Source of the DNA: Erythrocercus mccallii
Taxonomy: Eukaryota; Chordata; Aves; Passeriformes; Dicruridae
Reading direction: 5' to 3'
Assembly (NCBI GenBank): GCA_013397435.1
Contig: VZRG01000160.1
Coordinates: 62,001-126,000, forward strand
Length of the DNA: 64,000 bases
Of the stretch, positions 36,581 through 50,633 are shown piece by piece; the stretch's first letter is position 1; every line of letters starts with the position of its first letter. The position numbers were made by a program, and so were the translations under genes. The notes under the pieces were generated by a model. That model made no database searches. It was not told the DNA's origin and saw nothing but the letters and a program-made list of their open reading frames with translations.

Positions 36581-39500
36581 AGAAAGAAACACAAACTTTT
36601 ATTTCTGAAATAAGTGGAATAGTTTGTTTTGTGTACTCCTTTTCTTTTCATGTGAAAGAGTGCTTCATTGGTGCTGTTTTCCGAAAGACCATAATGCCAT
36701 GATGGTTCCAACCATTTTAACACACTGGAACCATCTAGATTGTAAGAATGGAAGTTTAAACTTCCCAGACTTGATGATGGAGTATTTGACTATTATCTGT
36801 GGCTGTTTCTAAAAGAAGCACTTTTTAACTTATGCAATTGTGACAGATTTTATAGAACTACAATACACATATTGTATGTGTCTTAAGTACATGAAGAACA
36901 TGATGCTACTTTAGCAGTTTCATGAACGCTGGTTGAAGCTTTATTTATGAGCATTCTGGATTGTATTCTGAATTGATATGTTACTGTAGTGTTTTCTACA
37001 GTGCTATTTGATACTATTTGTTCTCAAGAACATATTAGTACATATGACGTATTTTGTGTTGTGGCAATTACCTAACACAATTTTTAATACTGTGTCTATA
37101 TCAGTTGTTACTAACGGTATGCTTGGTGAATGGAATCAGCCAAATCCTTGCTGGGTTTACAGTCTTGATAGGTTAGCTTGATGGGCCAATAGCTATTTAC
37201 ACAGCTTCATTTCTTTTACAAACCCTATTTGCAAACACTATAGCAATGCTATTACTTCTTGTTATGTGTTGTGAGTCAGAGGAGATTTTATTCTTATGTG
37301 GAATTTCTAGTATTATATGTATTCCCAATGTTTCTATTGTTTCTGCAAAATTCAGCTCTCATTTCCTGGTTGAGAACTAAGACTGGCTAAATATTTCCAT
37401 ATTTCATATAAAACACATTGTTGGCATCATTGATGATCTTGTAAGTGTATATATTTAATCTGTATACTTTATTCCCAACTTTCTGTAAGATGAGGTTTAA
37501 GGTTGTGAAGTGGTTGTTTTCTTTCCCCTTTCTGAACACCATATTTATCTCTGGCATGGAAAGAGGGAACCTGTATCATTTCCCTTAACACCATAAACTG
37601 CATGGGAAGGTCTTGGTTCTGGCTCTGTGACTATACTCCTGTACATGAATATTCTCCTAGTCAACTGAGCATTAGCTTCCTGACAGTGATTTCTCTGGAG
37701 ATTAAGCATTTTGTGGTGTGACAAGTCTGTAGAAAAACTCAGTTTATCCCACTGAGATATTTTGGTGTTCTGAGGCACAGAGGGAAGCAAACATTTGTCT
37801 CTCATATGGTCTGTACCTTTTTTTTAACCTTGCTGACAAATATGTGAGACATAGGCCATTTGTCTTAGTTTTCTTTTTTTTTCTCCTGGCTCAACACTGC
37901 ACTCATTCAGTGTTCCCTAACTTTGAACTCAGAAGGTCTTGTTGGCTATATACGTCAATAAATAAAATAGGGCTAAGGGCTGTTTTCTGGCTGTGAGGCT
38001 CAATTGCACACAGTGGCTGCAGGCATACTACATAACACTTGGCCTTGAGTGTCACCTCAAGGGATAAAGTGTCTGAAATAATGTGAGGGTCATATTGCAG
38101 CTTTTAACACAGGGGTTTCTACTATGAAACACAGAGAATTTGCTGCATGCTGTGAGTGACACAGTAGGTATGTGTCAAGGTCCCAAACCTTCAGAGATAG
38201 TTTCAGAGAAACCATCAAGGGTGATGTTGGGTATTGGGAGTGATCCCTGGCAAATGCTATCCCCATGCCTGGGCATTGTCTGGCAGGGTGCTAGTTAGCA
38301 CCGGGCAAACCGAGGAGAACAAAACCTGGTAGCCAGTCAAGCAGTGTGATAACCAATGGTCCAGTGCTGGAATTCAAGCTCTGTTTACATAGCATTATGG
38401 CTATGTGTCTCTGCATTTGTACTGGTGCACGCATGCTGAAGCCTTTTGTATAGCCTCTGCTCCTCGTTGTTTGCTGTGCTTGGTACTTCTCAAGGAAGTA
38501 CCGTCACCTTTTCTGTAGAGATTTCAATGAGATGCTGTCTGAATCTTGTTCAAAGTTCTCAAAAGTTGTGACATATTTAGGCAGTGTAAACTTCAGTGGA
38601 CCAGAGAGGGAAAGGGAAAACAACTGTATGGATATTGTTTCCTAGATAAAAAATGACATCTAATAATGATTATGTACATGTAAACTTAAAAAAATGTTGA
38701 GGTTTTGCTTCACATGTAAACAGTGTGCATAGATTTATCTGTTGGATTAGAGTACTTCGCAGAAAGAAATGAATGTGAACAGTTCAGATACTACAGATTT
38801 AATTCGCAGTGGAGAAAGTGATGCCATACACTAAAAGCAGACCACAGAGCTATGAAAAATTTCTGGAGGCTGTTAGGTTTTTAAGCTCATTCTGTGGAAG
38901 CCTTTCTGTTATCAGCTCTAAGCTTCTTTAATACATCAACAGTGACCAACGGTATAGTAGTGAAGGAGCAGACATTCCCTGATGCCATAGCACTTTTGCT
39001 AATGTTACTCTAAGCTGGGTAAATAGAGTATTCCTGGCACACTAGAATGGATATAGTTAGTGTTACGGATTAAACATCTATAATCATATGAACTTAACAT
39101 GCCACTGGGACAGGAATCCTTTATGTCAGCCATTTGCAGGCTCCATCGACCAAAACTACCAGTGGATTGGCTGTAGAAGTTGAAGGGCAAAGGCTCTGGT
39201 TATGAGGAGGAACAGAAGTAAGCATTGTACTTATAATACTGGGTAATAGTAGATATCAAAAACAATGCAACAAAAGTGGTTTTGGGTGGACATACTAACA
39301 TTTGAGGAAAACCAGAGGAAATATTACAAGCATGAGTGAATAGTGGAATTAAATCTTGGTTATGTTTCTCCAAATAGAAGAATAAGCATGTCTTGGACCT
39401 CCTGCGGCTGAAAATCAACAGTGAGTGAACACTCTTCTGGAGCTCATTGATCCTGGGAACAGAAGTCCTAAGGCAAATCCCAAGCAACATGTGTAGATTT

Positions 39501-40724
39501 GCTGTTTGTGGGATGAGGTAAAACAGCGTAGAAGAAGCAAACTAGCGCATGTGTTTGAATTAGAAGCACTAGATACACTGTATCTAGATACATTAGAAGA
39601 ACTAGATACACTAGCACTTCCCTGACAGGGCCTGCTGTGTAGTGTTTTACTTACAGTGCAACTGCCTCTATTCCTGATTTTTTTATCCAGGGTTTATATT
39701 TTCAGATTGTATGTTCCTCTGAAGAAGGAATCTGTTACTAATATTGAACCTAGACACTAACAAGGGCTAGACATCTTAGGGATTTCTTGAAATCTAATAA
39801 TTCAGGTTGTGCATTCATTTTTGGGAAATAGGGACACTAAGAGGTGAAAAGCTAAAAGGAAATCTATTTTAATTTTGTACTCCTGCTACTACCTGTGAAG
39901 AGAGATACCCCAAGAAATTATCCCCAGTCAAATTTTACAGAAATTTTCTCCAAGCCGAGGGAACTAGACTAAGCTTTTGGGCTTCTCTGATTGCTGCTTC
40001 ACTTATCACTAATTATATTACATGCCACTAGCCTGGGAGGTAAGAAGCAGGCAACTGAGAGCTTAAAACAAAGAGTAGTAGTGCTTTTACATTCATTTTT
40101 CCCCCCCACCTATAAATTTTCCTTTGATTTTATTTAATTTGGTAAACCTGGCAAGTTGCTGCCAGGTGGATCTCCTACTCAAGTCTGTCTCGAGATTTCA
40201 TTATCCTTTTTATTTCTAGCATCATTATTCAGACATCTCTGTTTTTCTCTAGCTAATTAGCCCGCTGCTTAAGAGGTGCATATTTCTCAACATATGGTAC
40301 ACAGTTGCACTGCATGTGTGTTGTATTTTCATTTTCTAGTTTGAATCTTATATTTCTGATATAGTATGTCAGAAATATCAGATGCCTATCTTACAGAGCA
40401 GTAACTACAGCTTCACATTGAAATGTACCCTAATTATACTTTAAAAATCCTTACATCCCCACGTCTTCAATTAAGACATCACAGCCATTACAGTACTGTG
40501 ACAACAGATTGTGAGTTAAAGATGATAGTATTTGGAGGTCAGAATTTAGCAGGAAATAAAAGTCACAGGAATTGTTTAAAATAATTAAGATTTAAAAAAT
40601 GTACCTTTCCAATTCAGTGGAGAAAACTTAAACCCCATACAAAAATCCTCCACATGGCATGGCATTGTCTCATTGAGACACTGGCATTGCATGCAGCTGT
40701 TATAAATCTTCTTCCTGTGTAAGA
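36581..40724. other. Intergenic, nothing recognised
   Basis: AT-rich with a moderately GC-richer stretch at 37980-38360 that I cannot assign. Local duplications of CTAGATACA occur at 39565-39612. No gene is supported. Confidence 0.45.
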
Positions 40725-40860
40725 CTGCAGAGGGAGGACCTGACTGGCAACACAAAGGAAGGAGCAGGTCTGTTCGCCTGTCTGGGAGAGGGAGAGGGAG
40801 AGGCGCGGGTGGAGGGGGAGCGAGGCGCACACACACACACGCAGCTGAATACAGGAAGAT
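40725..40860. other. Isolated GC-rich patch with (GGGAGA)n and (CA)n
   Basis: In otherwise AT-rich DNA, 40784-40803 is a GGGAGA run, followed by several CpGs (AGGCGCGGGTGG, GAGCGAGGCGC) and CA repeats at 40827-40841. TTATAAAT lies just upstream at 40700-40707. It could be a small promoter or enhancer, or simply a GC-rich microsatellite. The overlapping minus-strand frames (40585-40889) are low-complexity and not convincing as protein. Confidence 0.5.
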
Positions 40861-43800
40861 TCACTCCTTCTGTACAGCCCACAGACCATCTATGTCTGAT
40901 GATCTATGTCTAAGTGATTCTGGTCCACCATTTGCATGATATATTAGCCTTTCAAGCTGTCTTGTGGTATTATCTGAGAGACCATAGCTTTTGCTTTTAG
41001 CTAAGCTCATCTGCAATTGCTTTTATCTCCAGCAGGTCCCCATTTCTAACCTTATTGCAAGGAAAACAGTATACTTAGAGTTGTGCATATGCTGAAAATA
41101 CACCAGGACACTCTAAGGGCTGAATTAAACAGCTACAGTTACATAAAATTAAATTTCTGTGTTGTTTACTGTACTGGCAAAAATACATTTTTTTTTTGCT
41201 TTAAAAAAACCAACAAAAACCAAAACAATGAAACCCAACATTTCAGCTATATACAATGGCTTTGTGAAATTATTTTTAAAAAAACGAAGTATTAATTCTG
41301 GATTAAGCATATTCATATGGCTTGTTACACTCCTATAACCACATCAGCTTCACTGTGCTGGTGTAACTGATAATATATGCTGTACTTACTAGCTCTCAGG
41401 TCTCTTGAGCTGCAGAGATGCAGATGTAACCTTAAATTTTTTCTAAAGCAAATCCTGCAGATGCTTTCTACCTCCCTCATCCTCCCTTAAAAAAGCCTTC
41501 AACTGCCTCTATAGGATTAGCTTTCTTCTGTACCTACCCCCTCCATACCACGTTGAGCCTGAATCGCTGTCAGTCATCTGGTTACTTCCCAGCTCCTCCA
41601 GACATCCCCTCCAGCCAACGCACAGATCCCTTCAAGCTCCTGCCTGAATCATGAACTGACAGCTGCAAGACAGGTAGCATGAGGATCATATCCAAGAGAT
41701 GAACGAACATCTTCAGCAGAAGCAGAGCACCTATCCACTAATACACCATTTCCCTAACAAAAAGGAAAATAACATCATGGTTTTTTTCTTCTTGTATAGC
41801 TAGCTTTTTATCATGCACTGAATACAACAGAATTATAAGATTTCGAGTAGTTTTGTGACAGCAAGTGTAACCACAGAATATATAAATATCTGTGACAGAC
41901 ATGAACGCTTCTTTGTTCTTATATCAAAGATACAGCACGATAGCAGAATTTTATTTAACATAATGACTATACTGTACAGTAAGGGTAAGAATTATACCAA
42001 AATGGCTGCAAACATTTTCCAGCCTGTAGGTAGAGAACGGAGCACATAAAGAGCTGGACTACTCTTCAGTAGCAGTTGGAGGCTGCGACTGCTATTGATT
42101 TAGTGCTCAGCTCATTTAAAATGCAAGCCTTATTTAGATGCTTAATACAGATTTAGGCGTCTGACTGTAAACACTTGATTAAAAATATTGGCCTAGGTTT
42201 ACAAAAAAAGGTCAAAGAAAACATATTACTAAGCACTAGAAAGCAAGAGTAAGACAAGGAATAAAGACAAAAGGAGTTCCAAGGATTTGCAGAGGACAAA
42301 AGAAGGAAGGCATTTTGATGCTATTTATTATTTTTCTTATTAGTTAATTTCAATTTAATTTATTGAAACTATATCTCTTATACAGCCATTGCTACTCTCC
42401 CACTTGTTTTTATTATCCCTTACTGTCCTTTGCACCTATGCAGCCTGAATGAAAGCAGAAAATTCTGTGCAGAATTCCTGAGAGACAGGCTGTTCACATG
42501 AAACTTTCATCCAAATTTTAGTAGATACTAAAGGGTGAAACTTTAATTGGGCAAGGAAGAAACTTTACCCAGCTAAAGCTGTACATTTTCAGATGTTCAC
42601 CTATCATAATGATGTCCTGCTGCCACACTTTCTACTTTTTAGCTGTCCAGCGTGAAAATAATAAAACACAGCCACTAGCAACCACCAAAAGAACAAATGC
42701 TTTTATTTATTATTCACCTGGATGTAGGATTTCAGTCAGACTTCTAAAGCATGTATGTATAAATGCTGTCTGTGTGGCGGTTATTCAAGCTTCCTTTGAA
42801 TTTTGTCCATCCATTTAGTCATCCCTGCCAACTCAGTCTCTATTACCTGTACCTACTAAGATGTGTTTTAATGGTGAAAGTAACAGGTTGACTTAATAAA
42901 AATGCTGGCAGTGACACCAAGGAATGCTGGGACTTTACTAATCTGAAAAATAATGACCTGAGGGGAGCATTGTTCTTCTTTCTCATGGGTCTCTGCTAGA
43001 AACAGCCAAATAATTATAAAAAGGAACCAACTCAATAAACACAGTGGGAAGTGCTGTGGATGTTATTATATAAATGCATTATAGATATTTTTCAGCTTTG
43101 ATTTTTTGGGTATGAATTTGCTAAAATTTTTCATGCTGTTTGTTTTTGGTTTTTTTAATTATTTTTAATTTTTTATCACTACTTCAATTTGTATTACCAA
43201 AGATTTTTTAAAAACTCAGGCAAACATTAAAGCAACCCCCACCTGAATCGAACAGGCCAAGTACTGTATGAGTCATATTTATGAAGCACTTTTAGTTGCA
43301 CCAAAAAAAAAAAAGCTCAGATACATTTTTGTATTTGATTCCATACATATGGACATTTTCAGGGTAGATTTATCTCCCTTACACTAGGGACAATGTATTT
43401 TTAGCAAAGGCCAGATTTATGTGGCTTCTAGAGTCAGTGGAGGCCACAGTTCCTGTGGTGTGTCTATGGCAGTGCTCATGGGGATTAGGGAAAATGTGTA
43501 TGCCAGAGTGAAAGACCAGTTGGGTCAGGTGTAATAGTGTGTAAACACATGGCATTTGTATAATATTCCAGTAGTATTTATTCACAACCCTGATTTCAAA
43601 TAGAAGTGATTCATGAAATGCTCCCCAAACTGATACATCTTCTTAACTTTGACTGAAATCTGTTTTCCTAACAGCACATGTCCACAGCACCATTTGTCTT
43701 GCTCTCAAAAGAGCACTGTGCCTATGGTGCAAAAAATGTTGCCATATAAAAGCAAGTTCTCTGTTATCTGTTCAGTGAAATGGCATATGTGCCAGATATA

Positions 43801-44636
43801 CAGAGGACATAGGGATGGAAATGAAGGATTTTGCCCCCTTAAGCCCATCATTGTGAAGAAAAAAGAATAGAGGTGCTCTTCCATCCTGACTACACATTTG
43901 GTTGACAGTTTCTCTTCTGTCTCATGGCATCATATCTGTCATAGATATAAGTAGCCTCATCTAAGTCAGGCAAAACAGAAAGCTTCATGCCATCCCAATA
44001 AAATAGACCTGCAATAAAGCACTGATAGAAGAAAAAAAAAAAGTAATACATGTACATAAAAAATGTAGTTCTCTCAGGATCTGGCTTTTTTACATAAAGG
44101 TGAATTTTAATCCAGTGGCCAATTCCCTTAGAACTCATTGTCACAGCCTCTAGCATCTCTTTGGAAAAGTTTTCACTAGAAAAGTAGGTTAAAGGAATAA
44201 AACAGAGCCATATTAATTATCAGACTGAAAATCAGTGTCAACAGGAACAATTTGAGTTTACTACCAAGATGAGAGTTGATTGTGATTAAGCCCATAGTTT
44301 CTGTAGTGTTTAATCTCAACTCTTTCATGCTATGTATGTGTTTTTGTCATTATACTGATTACACAATTATGTAATACAGTGTTAGTTGAAAGGAGAACTT
44401 GCAATTCTATTCTAACATGACAACATATTTTAGCAAATTGAGGCACTGGAAACCGAGGCTGTGGAAACCGAGGCTGGCCTGCCACATGTTCAGAGGGAAA
44501 TCTGTATGCTCAAACAGTAGCTGACACTGTATTTATTGGGTTGGCTCCTTTTAATAATTATGTGTCTGATCCTAGCAGGGGCCTGTGAAAAGGACAAAGC
44601 TCTCCTAAGGTAATTATTTTTCTATTTTTTAGTAAA
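40861..44636. other. Intergenic, nothing recognised
   Basis: AT-rich apart from a C/T-rich stretch at 41460-41650. A 15-bp unit (GGAAACCGAGGCT plus 2) is duplicated at 44448-44475. No gene, RNA gene or dispersed repeat is recognised. Confidence 0.5.
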
Positions 44637-44836
44637 GTCATAGAATCATGGAATCAAAGAATGCTTAGGGTTGAAAGGGATCTTAAAGATCATCTAATTC
44701 CAACTTCCTGCCATGGGCAGGAGCACCTCCCACTAGATGAGGTTGCTGTGAGCGTCATCCAACCTGGCCTTCAACACCTTCAGGAACGGGGTATCCACAA
44801 CCTCTCAGGGCAACCTGTTCCAGTGCTTCACCACCC
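44637..44836 (-). repeat. CR1 LINE 3' end
   Basis: The sequence starts with TCATAGAATCATGGAATC (complement of the CR1 tail) and 'gggttgaaagggatcttaaagatcatc'. It then has the ORF2 C-terminal complement ('ccagtgcttcaccaccc') and stops at about 44836. It is 5'-truncated after only about 200 bp, with moderate divergence. Confidence 0.92.
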
Positions 44837-44883
44837 AAGCATTTCCTAGTGTAATTGGAAGCTTTGTTCTTATGTCAGCCTGT

Positions 44884-45330
44884 TGATGCCTTAAGTTTTA
44901 GCTTTCATGTTTTTCAGATTCTGTGTTGCCTAGGGTGTAGTTCTGAGCCTCATATTAAGTGCTGGTGACCTCTCTTCACAGAGTAGGGAGACCAAACAAA
45001 TCCTTTTCCTGCTGAAGACCAAGGACAACTTTCAGGCCCAAAACATAAACAAGCATAAACAATGGTGGACTGGAGGGAGGAACAAGAAGGATGGGACCTC
45101 ACAACCTGAAGCCATAATTGGACAATTAAACCCCAACATGCAAATAAACCAAAACTTATAAAAATGTAAGACTTCGTGACCATTTTGTGACCATTCTTAG
45201 TCCACCTTGGGTGTAGCCCTGGTCAGGCCCTGTCCTGCCCAAGGTGTATCCTAGAGGCCTTTCAGTAAATACCTACTTTATTCATTAGGTCTATCCAGTC
45301 TCCGTTTCAGGTCAGCCTTCCAAGGCATCA
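44884..45330 (+). mobile_element. Solo ERV LTR, complete (447 bp, 4-bp TSD)
   Basis: The ends are TGATGCCTT and AAGGCATCA, a 9-bp perfect inverted repeat. CTGT on both sides (44880-44883 and 45331-45334) is a 4-bp target-site duplication, as in ERV1-type (gammaretrovirus-like) insertions. A complete promoter layout is visible: inverted CCAAT (ATTGG, 45117), TATAAAA (45157), then AGTAAA (45264) and a U5 of about 60 bp. This is the best preserved LTR in the window, and I know near-identical passerine copies from memory. No internal viral sequence follows. Confidence 0.9.
45117..45163 (+). promoter_or_regulatory. LTR promoter: inverted CCAAT box and TATA box
   Basis: ATTGG at 45117-45121 and TATAAAA at 45157-45163 are spaced about 40 bp apart. 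Both look intact. Transcription from this LTR would run rightward into the intergenic space. Confidence 0.6.
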
Positions 45331-46084
45331 CTGTTACTGTCACCATTAAAACACATCTTAGTAGGTACGGGCAATAGAGATTGACTTGGAAGAGATGACT
45401 AAATGGATGGATGGTATTCAAAGGAAGCTTAAATAACTGCCACACAGACAGCATTTGCACATACATGCTTTAGAATCTGACTGACATCCTATTAATGGTG
45501 GTCAGAAGAAGTTCTGGTTCAAAGTTAAAGGTTGAATATGGCACTTTGTCATGGTATGCCACTATGGGTAGTACTTTAGGAGCCAAGACCTTCAGTGAAT
45601 CAGAAACAAAAGTAATTTAGATTGAGATTCATCATTCCTTTTTCTTCTGCGTGAAGACATCCTACAAATCTATGCATGCTCCACGGTATCCCAACTACTT
45701 TCATGATAGTAGCTCAGAACAAATACCAGGGAAGTTTCTTACTTCATGAAATTGTTTTTGTAATGGGCACGATCCCTTTTACTGATTATGCTGATGAGAC
45801 ACTGATGTGGGCAAGGCCCAGAGTGACCCAGAGACACTCCTGAGAGACCTAAAATGATGAAATATTTTCATGGTGTGCTTTGCTTGATGTACAAAGTGGG
45901 TGTGATTTCTCCACAAAATCTCTTAAAACTTTCACAGAACACATTCCTCATCGTGGCAATATGATCCCAAAAAGGCTATGGAAGAAGAAAAGCCCCAAAA
46001 TATTAATAATCTCAATAAATATAATACAAATTAAAGATACTTTTGATCTCTAACTTCTAATAGCATAGAGAAAAATCTTCCTGT
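45331..46084. other. Intergenic, nothing recognised
   Basis: No gene or clear repeat is recognised. A stretch near 45780-45860 reads vaguely like decayed LINE coding sequence but is too short to call. Confidence 0.4.
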
Positions 46085-46442
46085 GCCATGCAGGGCAGGA
46101 ATTTGGGTGGGGTGACATAGAGGAATTGGCAATGATGGAGTAAAATTGGAGAAGAAAGAAGAATTGAAGCACTGGAAAAGAAGGAAGGTGGGGTGGAGGA
46201 ATGTGTTGTTTTAGTTTGTAGGTGTTTCTCACTGTCCACATCTATTTTAATTGGCAATAAATTAAAATAATTTTCCTTTAGTCAAATCTGTTCTACCCAC
46301 AATGATAAGTGCTAACTGATGTCCCTGTCTTTATCTCAACTCATGAGCTCTTCCATCATATTTTCTCCCCCTGTCCTGCTGAGGAGGGGAATGAAAAAGC
46401 AGCTAGGTGGGTGTCTGGCAGCCAGCTGCTCAAGCCACCACA
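46085..46442 (+). mobile_element. 3' part of an ERV LTR (same family as 28.8 kb)
   Basis: An AATAAA at 46256 follows 'ttaattggc'. Then come 'tagtcaaatctgttctaccc', 'gatgtccctgtctttatctcaactcatgagc', 'ctcccctgtcctgctgaggagg' and the end CCACCACA at 46442. This is the order of R-U5 in the long LTR at 28780-29748. The 5' part is missing or unrecognisable, and the left boundary is an estimate. Confidence 0.75.
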
Positions 46443-49400
46443 AGTACATGGAGAGGTTAAGTGGAATATTCAACTATATTGATATATAATATTAAATTGC
46501 CTGCCTTTAGTGAGGAACACCGAGTGGAGAAGTATTGTATGTAGATGTTTAGTAGGATTCAGATAAGATTCCATTAGTTACATAAAAATCTTTGCTGATT
46601 TAAGCTTTTTGCAGTAAAAAAAAAGTTACTCCTTCTTGATCTTCTCTCCTCAGCATTCTCCAACACTTATTTTTGTAATGCATTATCCAACTCATGTTAG
46701 AGCCTCTGCAAAACACTACCTGTGGGAAACTCTTGTAAAGAACAATAATAGAAGAAAGTACAATCGAAAGCAAGGAAGATTTTTGGAATTATAGCTGTTG
46801 ATAAAAATATAAAAAAGGATATTTGGGTTAATCAATAGCAAAACATGAAGAATCTTTGCCTTTTTTCTTGTAAGAGGGGACCTGACTAAATAGTTCATTG
46901 ATTCACAGAAAAGAATGGAAATATTGGAGGAATCAGAAGAAGAAATTCCTCTTCAGTGAAATAAAAAGATTGCAATTATAACTATTAAAAAAAAATTAAA
47001 AATTATTAAAAAATAAATATTGCAAGACTAGTTTCCCACTAAAATAGCTGACTTTATGTTTCAAAAAAAACAAAACAAAAAGCCCCATAAATTACAGGAT
47101 GAAAAATTAAGAACAAATCATCTCATAAAATCTTTGACCCTAAAACTCTAAATAAAGTAAATACATCAAGAACCTACTCTTGCCAATTTGCAGGAAATAG
47201 CTGTCATTTATTTATATCCCAATCTTGCTCCTAAGGTCTTTTGTCGAGGACCTTAATTTGAAAGAGGCTGTAACATATCTCCCAGCCTGATTGGAGCAAA
47301 TTGAATCCACCTGACACTATCATCCAGGAATAATAATATTGCCCTTTCACAGAGATGTGATGCTCCTGAGATCAGAATAATTCAGAGATTCAAGTTCTTA
47401 CAGTCAGTTGCTCTACTGGAATAAATTGTCATGGCTCTATAATGGGCAATAAAGCTGTCACTATTTACACTCTCTGAGATTTTCTTCCCTCTTATCTGCC
47501 ATATCTGGCCTCTGGCTACGGAGCTTTCAACAGAATTGCCAAATCGGTAACAGCTGATGTACACATATATACCCTGCATATTTAACAAGTTCTATTACAT
47601 GTACTCCACGTATTACTGTATTACAGAGGAATCCTCATCACAAACTTAATTTTTTCAAAGTTCTATAGCAACTCAGAGTTCAAGAACTTATATTGTCATG
47701 CAAGAGACAATGGTTGGGTAGCAGAAAACCCAAATGCAATGAGACCATGTTAGTGATATTCTCTTATTAATTCTTTTATTCTGAATTCAAATCATCTTGG
47801 ATAGGAACATCATCACATGAATGAAAACAATCCCAAAGATCTTCTGTGTGTAAAAAATAACAATATATAGGAGCATATGACACCTTTTGAACACAGTTGC
47901 ATCAGTTAATGGCAATTTAATTAATGGCAATTTAGCAGTGAAGATATGCTTATTCCAAACCAAATTCAGCACTGCTCACTTTTTGCTTAAAACAAACAAA
48001 AAATAAAAGGTGTTCAAAGAGTGGGAAAGGAAAGGCAAAACAGAGCCAAAAAGTGATGAGAAATTTGAGGAGGATCCTTTACGTTGTCTTAATAAGCTCC
48101 ACAGATTTCACCAACCAATAAATATTTTTCTTAGTGCTTAGCTACCACCCATGTAAAAAACCACCATGTACAGATGGTGTTTTTAACAAGCAAAAGAAAT
48201 CATGACAGGAACCAATGGCTGAAAGTTGAGCAAGGGAAATCCAAATAAATTTCAAAAGGAATCTGATTAACTTTTGCAAAGATACTAAGGCAAATGTTGA
48301 ATTCCTTCTCCATCTCTTAATGCCCCAAATCAACAGTCTTTAGAAGAAAAACAATCAAATTTAGAAGCAAGCTACTGGATTCAGGTAGGGTAGTGGAGTA
48401 TAAGGTGCGGCACAGCACCTCCTGTGTGTACAGGAGGTCTGACCCTTTGGCCTTGGTACATGATATTCAGATATACAAAAATTTGTCAGCAGATTTACTT
48501 CCTGAGAGTAGTCCCATTATAACCAGAAGATTATTTTATGAAAGTGCTATTCATAATACCAGAATTTAAATTTGCAAATACTGTTAAAAGGAGAAAAGTT
48601 AGTAGCAAGATACAAGATCAAGGGAAAGAAAAGAGATAAAATAAAGAGCCTAGCTGCAAACCAAATTCAAGTAGATATGAAGAGTCCAAAGGTATTTTCA
48701 TAGAAATTGTATCAAAAACCAAAATGAAATTTCTATTTGAAAATGAAAGAGCTCTATTTACTGTGCTTTTACTAAAAGTCAATGCTTGTCATTTCCCACA
48801 GTAAAGTGTACTAGTATATATCACAAATGTAAACTTTTGAAAATAGGAAAGTATATACTAAAATGAAAATATTACTTTCCAAGTGGATCTCTTTATCAAA
48901 TTGAGCAACTGTAGTTAGAAAACATTAATATTAAATGAAATACAAGGACAGTCACAGATGATAAATTTTATAAACACAACGATAAGAGAGGTTTCAGCCT
49001 ACATATGTAGTATCATGTCCAGAAGCTGATTCTCTCTTTGTTTAAGTGGGATCACTGAGATGAGTTCTGAGGCAATGAGGATCAAGAAATGTCAGAAATC
49101 TATGAAGTGTTTATAGAACACCAGTCTATAAGGCAGTGGAGAAACTAAAATGTAAGACAATAAATATGAAAAGAATTAGACTGCTGCATCCTAAAAATGC
49201 AGTGACCTAGAAAAATGTTCCTAACATGAACAATTAGTCAGTATTGTAAATTTACTATTAGTTTTATAAGTTGAAACTGTGTAGCCAGTCACATTATTGA
49301 TGACATACAGTCACATTACTTCTTTCATGGCACTAAAGGCAATGAGAATGCAACTGGGAGAAATTTCTTTTTCCAGCATTCTCAGTATTTTTTCTTTTGC

Positions 49401-50633
49401 CACATTCTATCAAAATGGTCCTTCTGTGTTTTCTCTGTGTCCCATTCTCATGTTGTTCAGGCTTTCTGTATACCTTTGGGAAACCAAGCCAAATAGGATA
49501 ACTCCCTGCCTTTGCAATGAATGTCAATACAGCATGACATAGACATGCTGCTGATCAAACTTGTGTTTGGTTTATTTCGCTGCAATATCTTACTACAAAA
49601 CCCACCATAACTATTTCTCACATTTATCCTTGGGAAAAGCTTTTGCCAGCTTTCTTCAACAGCTTCAATCAATCACTGACAGAGGGGTATAAGCTAAAAA
49701 TCCCAAGATTTTGAAGAAAAGACAGGAAGTAGGAAGGAGGAATTTTTAATACAATCTACAAATATACAATGAAAAGTGGAGTGTAAATTAAGTATTAAAA
49801 GAGAGCAAATATCACAAAATACTTTTCTTTTACATCCTAAAATATGAACTTTTTAAGGAGGTTTTAAAAGCTGTTAAAATGAGGATGAGAAAAAGGTAAC
49901 AGAAATGATAGTTCATCAATGAAAAGAGGGAGCCAATTATTTCAAACTATTTATTGTTATGATCTGTTTCCTGTTCTTTACGTTTTATGACACTGTAAGG
50001 TCACAGTCCTATAATCTCAGTCTGAGTATTAGTTTTGAACTACTGAACAGTGGCTATGCTTATCTGAATTGAAGAAAGAAACAAAAGTTTTATACCTCTT
50101 TCTTTCACAGTGTTGGCTTATTTATGTTCTTAGAAATTTGTACTTTATTGAACCTTCCCAACATTTCTGAATGCCTCCAGGTATTCTTTTCTATCTGAGA
50201 TTTACCAAAACTATGCCATGATTTTGTACAATTTTACACTTTTTATTACTTTTGTTCATTCTCGAGGGTGGATTCACTCTGGAACAATTTTTTCCTGCTC
50301 TGATTTTATTATATTTTAACAACTCTGCAATTTATCTGCTGTGAGTTTTTCTAACATGTCCTATGCAACTTCCTCCCTATTTTTCCTGAAATTTGCAAAC
50401 ACTTTTTAAAAATGTGAAAATATGAAGATGAATTTTTCACTTTGTCTGCTAAAAATATTCAGAAAGCCATATCCTTCAACTGTTCTAGCATTCTAGCTTC
50501 ATGGTCATCTTGAACTTAGAAAATTTTTACTTTCCTAGTACATATGTTTTCTTTTTCTATTTTATCTTTCCCAATATTTATATTGCATGCACTAGTTTCT
50601 TGTCCTAATATGACTTTAAATGTTCCACATCTA
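46443..50633. other. Intergenic, nothing recognised
   Basis: Strongly AT-rich. It includes a 17-bp duplication (TTAATGGCAATTTAATT-type) at 47906-47936. No gene is supported. Confidence 0.5.
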
